From positions 1-50,562 of the forward strand of contig CAZGAH010000027.1 in assembly GCA_964523295.1 (NCBI GenBank): 50,562 bases of DNA, given 5' to 3'. Both the position numbers and the translations under genes were made by a program. The notes under the pieces are model-generated. The model worked only from the letters and a program-made list of their open reading frames with translations. It made no database searches and was not told the DNA's origin. Source of the stretch: CAZGAH01 sp964523295. Its GTDB lineage: Bacteria; Desulfobacterota; Desulfovibrionia; Desulfovibrionales; Desulfovibrionaceae. Numbering within the stretch: the first letter of the stretch is position 1; every line of letters begins with the position of its first letter. Positions 45,075 to 50,562 of the stretch are shown here, one piece after another.

Positions 45075-45578
45075 TCAGCCTCGCGGCCAGATATGCAGGC
45101 CGAGGATGACGATCATGGCCGCCCCGAGGCTGAACTTGATCGCCAGGCCGAAAAACTTGCCGAAAAAGGCGCCCCAGGCGGCGCGGAAGGCGTCTTCCTT
45201 GCGGCGGCCCTGGCCGAGTTCGATCAGCAGGCAGCCGGTGAAGGCGCCGAGCAGGGCACCGAACAAAGCGCCCAGCCCGAAGAAGAGCGGCGCGCCCAGA
45301 ATCGCGCCCGCAATGGCCCCCACGATTCCGCCCAGATTGCCGCGGCCAGTGCTCCCGAAGCGTTTCGCCCCCAGCACCTGGGCTCCCAGCTCCAGCAGTT
45401 CGGCCACCCCGGCCAGGGCCGCCAGGCCGATCAGCACCCACCAGCCCGGCTCATGTCCGGGGTGCAGCCATTTCCAGCCCAGGGCCAGGGCGAGAACGAT
45501 CCAGTTCGCCGGCAGGCTGAAGATGTGCAGCAGCAACACGCAGGAAAGCAGCAGAAGAAAGACGACGGTTGCTATCAT
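45075..45578 (-). CDS. DUF456 membrane protein
   Basis: A 167-residue membrane protein with four to five hydrophobic helices and a Gly-rich core (GNLGGIVGAIAGAILGAPLFFGLGALFGALLGAF) typical of DUF456. The function of the family is unknown. ATG 45578 gives a hydrophobic start (MIATVVFLLLLSCVLLL). It lies between paaK and trmJ in the same orientation. Confidence 0.85.
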   Translation of the reverse strand: MIATVVFLLLLSCVLLLHIFSLPANWIVLALALGWKWLHPGHEPGWWVLIGLAALAGVAELLELGAQVLGAKRFGSTGRGNLGGIVGAIAGAILGAPLFFGLGALFGALLGAFTGCLLIELGQGRRKEDAFRAAWGAFFGKFFGLAIKFSLGAAMIVILGLHIWPRG

Positions 45579-45692
45579 AGGTGTATTTCCGGGCCTCCCG
45601 GTCGGTCCTGGCGGCAGCCAGGCCGATCCCATCCTTCAGTAGTCGCAAGCGTCCCGCACGGGCGGGTGGCAGATGCCGTCCGGTCCGGCGGA

Positions 45693-46994
45693 TCAGGCCT
45701 GTTTCTGGCGCAGATCGAGCACGCGTTGGGCCTTGCCTTCGCTCTTGGGCAGGGTGTTGTTCTGCACCAGCTCAACGCGCGGCGTGATCAGGATTTCGTC
45801 CCGCAGCCGGTTGACGATCCGGCGCTGCAGATTGGACAGCGAGCGCATATCTTCGACGAAATAATCGTCCTTGATTTCGACCTGCACCTTCAGCTGGTCC
45901 AGGAAGCCGTCGCGTTCGAGCACGATCAGGTAATTCTGGCCGACTTCCGGTATCGAGAGTAGCGTTTGCTCGATTTGCATGGGGTAGATGTTGACCCCTT
46001 TGATGATCATCATATCGTCGGCGCGGCCCATGATGCGGTCGATGCGCACGTGTACGCGGCCGCAGGGGCACTGTCCGGGGATCATGCGGGTCAGATCGCG
46101 GGTGCGGTAGCGCAGAATGGGCATGCCTTCCCGGCAGATGGTGGTCAGCACCAGCTCCCCGATTTCTCCCGGCGCAACGGGTTTCTCCGTGGCCGGGTCG
46201 ATGATCTCGGCAATGTAGGCGTCTTCCCAGAGGTGCATTCCGCTCTGCTGCTCGCATTCAAAGGCGACGCCCGGGCCGTTCATCTCGGACAGGCCGTAGG
46301 AGTTGTAGGCCTTGAGCTGGAGCACGTCTTCGATGCGGCGTCTGGCCTCCTCGGAGTGCGGCTCGGCGCCGATCAGCGCGATGCGCAGGGACAGGCTGCC
46401 CGGATCGACGCCTTCGCGAGCCATGAATTCGCCCAGATAGAGCGCGTAGGAGGGGATGATGTGTACGACCGTGACCTGAAAATCCCGGATGAGCTTGAGC
46501 TGCCGCTTGCTGTTGCCGGCGCCGGCCGGGATAGTCAGGCAGCCCAGGCGCTCGGCGCCGTAGTGGATGCCGAGACCGCCGGTGAACAGGCCGTAGCCGC
46601 TCATGTTCTGGAACACGTCCCGGGAACGGACCCCGGCGATGAACATGCTGCGCGCCATGAGGTCGGCCCAGGTGTTGAGATCGTTCTGCGTGTGGACGAT
46701 CACGGTGGGCGTGCCGGTGGTGCCGCTGGAGGCATGGAGGCGGACGAGGTCCCCGGCAGGCACGGTCAACAGCCCCAGGGGATACTGTTGGCGCAGGTCC
46801 TCTTTGGTCGTAAACGGAATGCCCGTCAGGTCGTCAAGGCCGCGGAGGGTGTCCGCGGACACGCCCACGTCTCCCAGGCGTTTGGAGTAGAACGGCGAAC
46901 GGGCCGCCCGTTCCAGCGTGCCTTTGAGCCGGACCAGTTGCAGTGCCTCGATTGCGGAGCGATCGAGATATTCGGCCTTGTCGAAGTAGTCCAT
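45693..46994 (-). CDS. paaK: Phenylacetate-CoA ligase family enzyme
   Basis: A 433-residue adenylate-forming enzyme of the PaaK type: activates aryl or similar acids to CoA thioesters with ATP. LHASSGTTGTPTVIVHTQND is the P-loop-like motif, YNSYGLSEMNGPG the A5 region, YRTRDL the A7 motif and GVNIYPMQIEQ the C-terminal hinge. Length matches the family. ATG 46994 has GGGGA upstream. Whether the substrate is phenylacetate, another aryl acid or something else is not decided by sequence; an aldehyde oxidoreductase nearby could supply such acids (inference). Confidence 0.9.
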   Translation of the reverse strand: MDYFDKAEYLDRSAIEALQLVRLKGTLERAARSPFYSKRLGDVGVSADTLRGLDDLTGIPFTTKEDLRQQYPLGLLTVPAGDLVRLHASSGTTGTPTVIVHTQNDLNTWADLMARSMFIAGVRSRDVFQNMSGYGLFTGGLGIHYGAERLGCLTIPAGAGNSKRQLKLIRDFQVTVVHIIPSYALYLGEFMAREGVDPGSLSLRIALIGAEPHSEEARRRIEDVLQLKAYNSYGLSEMNGPGVAFECEQQSGMHLWEDAYIAEIIDPATEKPVAPGEIGELVLTTICREGMPILRYRTRDLTRMIPGQCPCGRVHVRIDRIMGRADDMMIIKGVNIYPMQIEQTLLSIPEVGQNYLIVLERDGFLDQLKVQVEIKDDYFVEDMRSLSNLQRRIVNRLRDEILITPRVELVQNNTLPKSEGKAQRVLDLRQKQA

Positions 46995-47353
46995 GCTATC
47001 CCCGTGGTGCGGCGCCGGCGTTTCTGGCGCCGGGCAGCGGAAAAACGGTGCAGTGAAGATGACATTGTAAAGAAAATCAAGCTGTAAGCTATCATGCGGC
47101 GCGGCTTCCGTCAACTCGCCAGCGCGTCATGTTCGGGGACAATTTTTGGGTCTTCGTCGTCGGGGCGTAGCCGGCGGACGGGGATTGGCCGGATGAGTGC
47201 GGACCACGCGGGCGGAGGTTTCAGTCTGATAAAATACAGTGATCCCGCAACCTGTTGCTGCGGAAATCCCCCTCCCGCAACAAGGCAGGAGCACTGCGGG
47301 CACCATCCTCCTGCCGGGGAGAATGGATCTCTATGGCGCTATCGAAACGCCTT
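46995..47353. other. Intergenic region with 8-bp hairpin
   Basis: 359 bases between paaK and the chaperone gene, both on the minus strand. A perfect 8-bp stem (GGCAGGAG 47284-47291 with CTCCTGCC 47308-47315) lies about 40 bases past the chaperone stop and may help end the mqs transcript. Otherwise I see nothing. Confidence 0.45.
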
Positions 47354-47782
47354 TTAGCGCTCATTGGCCTTTGTAGCGGAATGTGAAGGAATCAATCCTT
47401 TCTTGCCCCCGGACTGGCTGGCAAGAGCAACAAAGTTGACAGGGTTGATAATGAAGGCGTTCAGGCCAGCTCGCCGTGTCAGGTCTGCCACATGCTCCCT
47501 GATAAAGGGAAAGAGTATGGCTGGGCCGTGTATTGTTCCAATGCGTTCGATGTGATCCATTTCATCACTTTCAATAAAGAACGTGCCGCTATATGTTATC
47601 GAAAAATAAAACGGTTTTTCAGACTTCGTTGTAGTTGTAAGTGTCACTATAAGTTCACTTTTTTCATTTGAGAAATGAGTCTCGATTTCAATTGTAAATT
47701 GTATCGCCGCAGAGTCATGGATAATATCGTCCGGTTCGCGCCCGAAAGCGCATTTTAAGAGGTATATATTTACTATGCGCAT
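47354..47782 (-). CDS. SecB-like chaperone of a toxin-antitoxin-chaperone operon
   Basis: A 142-residue SecB-fold protein. The signature ILFPFIREHVADLTRRAGL followed by INPVNFVAL matches SecB's ILFPYARE and APVNFDAL. The N terminus MRIVNIYLLKCAFGREPDD is like those of solitary SecB-like chaperones. In known TAC systems (for example Mycobacterium Rv1957) it shields the antitoxin from aggregation and degradation. ATG 47782 lies inside the last codons of the antitoxin gene (10-base overlap), the third gene of the operon. The DNA is AT-rich compared with its flanks. Confidence 0.9.
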   Translation of the reverse strand: MRIVNIYLLKCAFGREPDDIIHDSAAIQFTIEIETHFSNEKSELIVTLTTTTKSEKPFYFSITYSGTFFIESDEMDHIERIGTIHGPAILFPFIREHVADLTRRAGLNAFIINPVNFVALASQSGGKKGLIPSHSATKANER

Positions 47783-48357
47783 TTTTCATGCTCCGAAAAT
47801 GTATCAGAAAAATGAAATGTTGCATTAACCAGTGCCTTGTCCAGGGCAAGGCTCACTTTTTCATCTTGTATGAATTTATATTCTTGTGTGCATGTCAGTG
47901 TTGTATTTCTTGTGTCTCTCAGTCCTCCATCGAATACACATTCCAGCATCGACGGATGATAGAACAAAATGCGGAGAAGATGACTTGTCGTTTTGCTGGG
48001 ACGCATCGCTCCGTTCTCATATTTTGCAAAATTTTTTACTCCGACCCCCAATATTTCGGCAAATTTCGCCTGGGAAAAAGAAAGCGCCTTGCGAACCTTC
48101 CGGATTTCCTGCGGGGAAAGGAGTCCGTCCACATGGTTTCGGAACGTTGCCAGTTCCTGCTCACACGAAGCATTGTCTCCAGGGGCAACAAAGTCCTCTT
48201 CACAGCTGTCACAGACATGACTTACGTAATTCTCGAAGGAGATACTCTGGCCTTTGTAACAAAACGTTGCTTCTCCAATCTTTTTATGTATGACACCTTC
48301 GCCGCAAAAAGGGCAGGGAGAACCATCGGCAATCGATTGTGATCTTCTAATATTCAT
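47773..48357 (-). CDS. mqsA: MqsA-family antitoxin with C-terminal extension
   Basis: 194 residues. The N-terminal zinc domain has C15/C18 (CPFC) and C49/C52 (CDSC). An HTH_XRE-type domain (about 81-137; LSFSQAKFAEILGVGVKNFAKYENG) should bind the operator and repress the operon. Residues about 143-194 lie beyond the end of E. coli MqsA (131 aa) and are the likely chaperone-addiction segment by analogy to HigA1. ATG 48357 is 9 bases after AAGGA; ATG 48363 is too close to it. It overlaps mqsR by 11 bases and the chaperone gene by 10. Confidence 0.92.
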   Translation of the reverse strand: MNIRRSQSIADGSPCPFCGEGVIHKKIGEATFCYKGQSISFENYVSHVCDSCEEDFVAPGDNASCEQELATFRNHVDGLLSPQEIRKVRKALSFSQAKFAEILGVGVKNFAKYENGAMRPSKTTSHLLRILFYHPSMLECVFDGGLRDTRNTTLTCTQEYKFIQDEKVSLALDKALVNATFHFSDTFSEHEKCA

Positions 48358-48691
48358 TTTCATTTTCCTTGAATGAAGTGATAAGCAAAATACAGTAATC
48401 TTCATTTTTTCCAATTGTAAATTTCACGTATACTTGTTTGTCGTCATATGTCGTAATATATGCGTCTTGCCATCTTCCCTTTACATTCCAGTCGTGTGTT
48501 GATTTGTAGAAATTGTGCTGCGCCAAGTTCATTACAACATCTGCTATCGTGTCATTAGTTGCTCCGAGATGTTCAAATGCTGTCATCCTCGCCTGCTTTG
48601 CAATACAAAAACAACCCTCCCTGACCAATCGCTTGATACTTTCGAGCGTGTAATGAGGTTTCCCTTTGTGGTCGCAGCCGATGCTCTTCAT
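48347..48691 (-). CDS. mqsR: MqsR-family mRNA interferase toxin
   Basis: A 114-residue RelE-like RNase. It keeps the four residues important in E. coli MqsR: K63 (NFYKS; E. coli K56), Q75 (RWQDAY; Q68), Y88 (VYVKF; Y81) and K108 (SFKE; K96). The family cleaves mRNA at GCU/GCA. The start ATG 48691 aligns with the family N terminus. There is no ribosome site before it and a sigma-70 promoter would start transcription at or next to the ATG, suggesting leaderless mRNA. First gene of the mqsR-mqsA-chaperone operon. Confidence 0.92.
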   Translation of the reverse strand: MKSIGCDHKGKPHYTLESIKRLVREGCFCIAKQARMTAFEHLGATNDTIADVVMNLAQHNFYKSTHDWNVKGRWQDAYITTYDDKQVYVKFTIGKNEDYCILLITSFKENENEY

Positions 48692-48726
48692 ATAGGTACT
48701 GTAACGGTACTTTCTGGGTTTGTCAA
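48691..48726 (-). promoter_or_regulatory. Promoter/operator of the mqsR operon
   Basis: On the minus strand: TTGACA (48721-48726), a 17-base spacer and TACAGT (48698-48703). The +1 is near 48691, the A of the mqsR ATG. Two AGTACC repeats 11 bases apart (plus-strand GGTACT at 48695-48700 and 48706-48711) overlap the -10, a plausible MqsA operator. Confidence 0.6.
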
Positions 48727-49004
48727 TGGCCTCGTGTGGTCTGTGTCGTTTCGTGTGTGTTTGGCCTCATCTCCGCATTTGGCCAGTCCCTGTCCAGGGC
48801 AACACCTGCCCATCGAACCCCTTTCGCCTCTTATCGCCCGGTGCGTCGGATGCGGGCATCATTTCGTCCCGTGTCGCTTGGCACAGCTTGACACGCGGGC
48901 GTGGCCGCTGCAATAACCGAACGCATCGGAGGTGAATGTCGCAGCCCGGTTTGGAGCTGCATTGCCGTTCCGGGAGCGTTCGCTGCGACCCGAGGGAGGG
49001 TTTG
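48727..49004. other. Intergenic region between mqsR and trmO
   Basis: No gene supported. The GC content rises again towards trmO, so the right border of the transferred segment probably lies near 48740-48800. GAGGGAGGG at 48992-49000 is the trmO ribosome site. Confidence 0.45.
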
Positions 49005-49508
49005 ATGGATTTCTTGTCTGTTACCTATCGTCCCATAGGCATCATCCACAGCGCGCACCGTGTCCCCGAAGAGACGCCCATTCAGCCGGTCTTTGCCCGC
49101 GGTTGTACGGGGAGTGTGGAGCTGTTCGAAGAGTTTGCCGAGGGGCTGCGCGACGTGGAGGGGTTTTCGCACCTGTACCTCCTCTTCCATTTTCATTGCT
49201 CGGGTGCCCCCAATCTGCTCGTCAAACCCTTTCTCCAGGACGTCGAGCGCGGGGTCTTTGCCACGCGGTTTCCGTGCCGCCCGAATTCCATCGGGTTGAG
49301 CATCGTGGCGCTGACCCGACGCGAGGGGCGATTTTTGTATCTCGACGGCGTGGATATTCTGGACGGGACGCCGCTTCTGGACATCAAGCCATACACCGCC
49401 AGATTCGACAATCTGGTTACCGAGCGGAATGGCTGGCAGGACGAGGTCGGCGAGGATACGGCGCAGCGCCGTGGGCGCAGGGGCTATGCCGGAGCAGATT
49501 TCGAGTGA
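49005..49508 (+). CDS. trmO: TrmO-family tRNA (N6-threonylcarbamoyladenosine37) methyltransferase
   Basis: A 167-residue single beta-barrel of the TsaA/TrmO (UPF0066) family, which methylates t6A37 using SAM. YRPIGIIHSAHRVPEETPIQP is the N-terminal signature; HLYLLFHFH, FATRFPCRPNSIGLSIV and DGTPLLDIKPY are core motifs. ATG 49005 follows GAGGGAGGG. The longer frame from 48936 adds a non-conserved stretch. The gene is convergent with argB. Confidence 0.92.
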   Translation: MDFLSVTYRPIGIIHSAHRVPEETPIQPVFARGCTGSVELFEEFAEGLRDVEGFSHLYLLFHFHCSGAPNLLVKPFLQDVERGVFATRFPCRPNSIGLSIVALTRREGRFLYLDGVDILDGTPLLDIKPYTARFDNLVTERNGWQDEVGEDTAQRRGRRGYAGADFE

Positions 49509-49613
49509 TCCGCCCGCAGAGCGTCCGTGGAAGACACGGCTGCTCCCGGGCAGGCGGGGAGTCCCTGCGCTGCCTGGCGGTCGCCTCGCCGCGTGGGGCA
49601 GGCAAGGGAGGCG

Positions 49614-50501
49614 TCAGCCCTTGTTGCGTACGATTTCCGTGCCGATCCCTCCCGGCGTGAAGAGTTCGAGGAGAACGGAATTCTCGATACGGCCGTCGAT
49701 GATGTGGGCCTTTTCCACGCCGGCGTCGAGGGCCTCCAGACAGCATTTCATTTTGGGGATCATGCCGCCGCGTACGGTGCCGTCGCCTATGGCCATGGCC
49801 GCGGCCGGCAGGGTGAACGAGGACACGAGCTGTCCGTTCTTGTCCAGCACGCCGGTTACATCCGTGAGCAGGATCAAACGCTTGGCCTTGAGCGCCGCGG
49901 CCACGGCGCCGGCGACGGAGTCGGCGTTGATGTTGTAGGTCCGGCCTCGCTCGTCGACGCCCACGGGCGCGATGACCGGGATGAACCCCTCGTGCTCGAG
50001 CGAGCGGATGAGCGAGGTTTCGATCGTGACCACCTCGCCCACGTTGCCCAGGTCGATGAGCTCCGGCGGGGCGTTCTCGTGATCGAGGTACATCTCCAGC
50101 TTGGAGGCCTTGATCAGCCAGCCATCCTTGCCGGACAGGCCCACGGCCTTGCCGCCGTTGAGATTGATCAGATTGACGATGTCTTTGTTCACGCGTCCGA
50201 CGAGGACCATTTCCACAACATCCATGGTGGCGTCGTCGGTGACGCGCAGGCCTTCGCGAAATTCGCAGCTGATGCCCAGGCTGTCGAGCATCCGGCCTAT
50301 CTGCGGCCCGCCGCCGTGGACGATGACCGGATTGATGCCGATGTATTTCAACAATACGATATTTTTGGCAAAGGCCCGGCGCAGGGACTCGTCTTTCATG
50401 GCGTGGCCGCCGTATTTGATGACAACGCTCTGGCCGTGGAATTGGCTGATGTAGGGCAGGGACTCCATCAGCAGCTTGGCGACGCGTTTCCCTTTTTCCA
50501 T
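49614..50501 (-). CDS. argB: Acetylglutamate kinase
   Basis: 295 residues. Phosphorylates N-acetylglutamate in arginine synthesis. VVIKYGGHAM holds the catalytic Lys; VIVHGGGPQIG binds substrate; NINADSVAGAVAAALKA and LLTDVTGVLD are standard, and the C-terminal lysine lies in GGMIPKM. The N-terminal helix is typical of the arginine-sensitive hexameric class, so feedback inhibition is likely (inference). GGAGGAG precedes ATG 50501. No other arg gene is visible. Confidence 0.96.
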   Translation of the reverse strand: MEKGKRVAKLLMESLPYISQFHGQSVVIKYGGHAMKDESLRRAFAKNIVLLKYIGINPVIVHGGGPQIGRMLDSLGISCEFREGLRVTDDATMDVVEMVLVGRVNKDIVNLINLNGGKAVGLSGKDGWLIKASKLEMYLDHENAPPELIDLGNVGEVVTIETSLIRSLEHEGFIPVIAPVGVDERGRTYNINADSVAGAVAAALKAKRLILLTDVTGVLDKNGQLVSSFTLPAAAMAIGDGTVRGGMIPKMKCCLEALDAGVEKAHIIDGRIENSVLLELFTPGGIGTEIVRNKG

Positions 50502-50562
50502 CTGAACTCTCCTCCGGCCCTCGCGGCGCGGGGCGCATTGCCCGGGCGAGGGGTATGCCCGG

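Overview
The window reads as a piece of a GC-rich, flagellated, anaerobic bacterial chromosome, most likely a Desulfovibrio-type sulfate reducer (inference). The clues are a fused IspDF, a motA-motB-motB-fliL-fliN-fliO-fliP-fliQ run, a RACo-like ASKHA ferredoxin protein, a tungsten-type aldehyde:ferredoxin oxidoreductase, and high GC content with islands of AT-rich DNA. A run of ten N marks one assembly gap at 42876-42885.

Layout. 1-4.5 kb: two CAT-anticodon tRNAs, a Nif3 protein, a zinc-ribbon protein, RNase P RNA and ispDF. 4.5-13.1 kb: small hypothetical genes, then a sensory block (Cache chemoreceptor, hybrid histidine kinase with two tandem Hpt domains, single-domain response regulator) and a drug/metabolite-type transporter. 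13.4-14.3 kb: a lone AT-rich Mrr-type restriction nuclease. 14.4-20.4 kb: an overlapping operon of a RACo-like protein, an Rsm22-like methyltransferase with a very long Arg/Gly-rich tail, lipB and lipA. 20.4-24.1 kb on the minus strand: a PHP-glycosyltransferase fusion and a radical SAM enzyme. 24.4-25.8 kb: a CNNM/CorC-type transporter.

25.9-32.1 kb is an accessory region anchored at a tRNA-Leu(CAA) gene. It holds two near-identical copies of an attachment site plus the 3' end of a P4-type integrase. Each copy is followed by a toxin-antitoxin pair (HicBA; a RelE/ParE-type pair). Beyond these lie repeat elements, a yqjD-yqjE-yqjK-like operon, an LpxR-type lipid A deacylase and an IS66 remnant.

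32.2-39.1 kb returns to core genes: era, yggS and the motor/export flagellar operon. 39.1-47 kb holds an aldehyde oxidoreductase with a Tat-type polyferredoxin, a TrpF-like protein, and a minus-strand operon of paaK, a DUF456 protein, trmJ and a polytopic membrane protein. 47.3-48.7 kb is an AT-rich, tightly overlapped three-gene operon encoding an MqsR toxin, an MqsA antitoxin with a C-terminal extension, and a SecB-like chaperone. This is a toxin-antitoxin-chaperone system and the most notable find. trmO and argB close the window.
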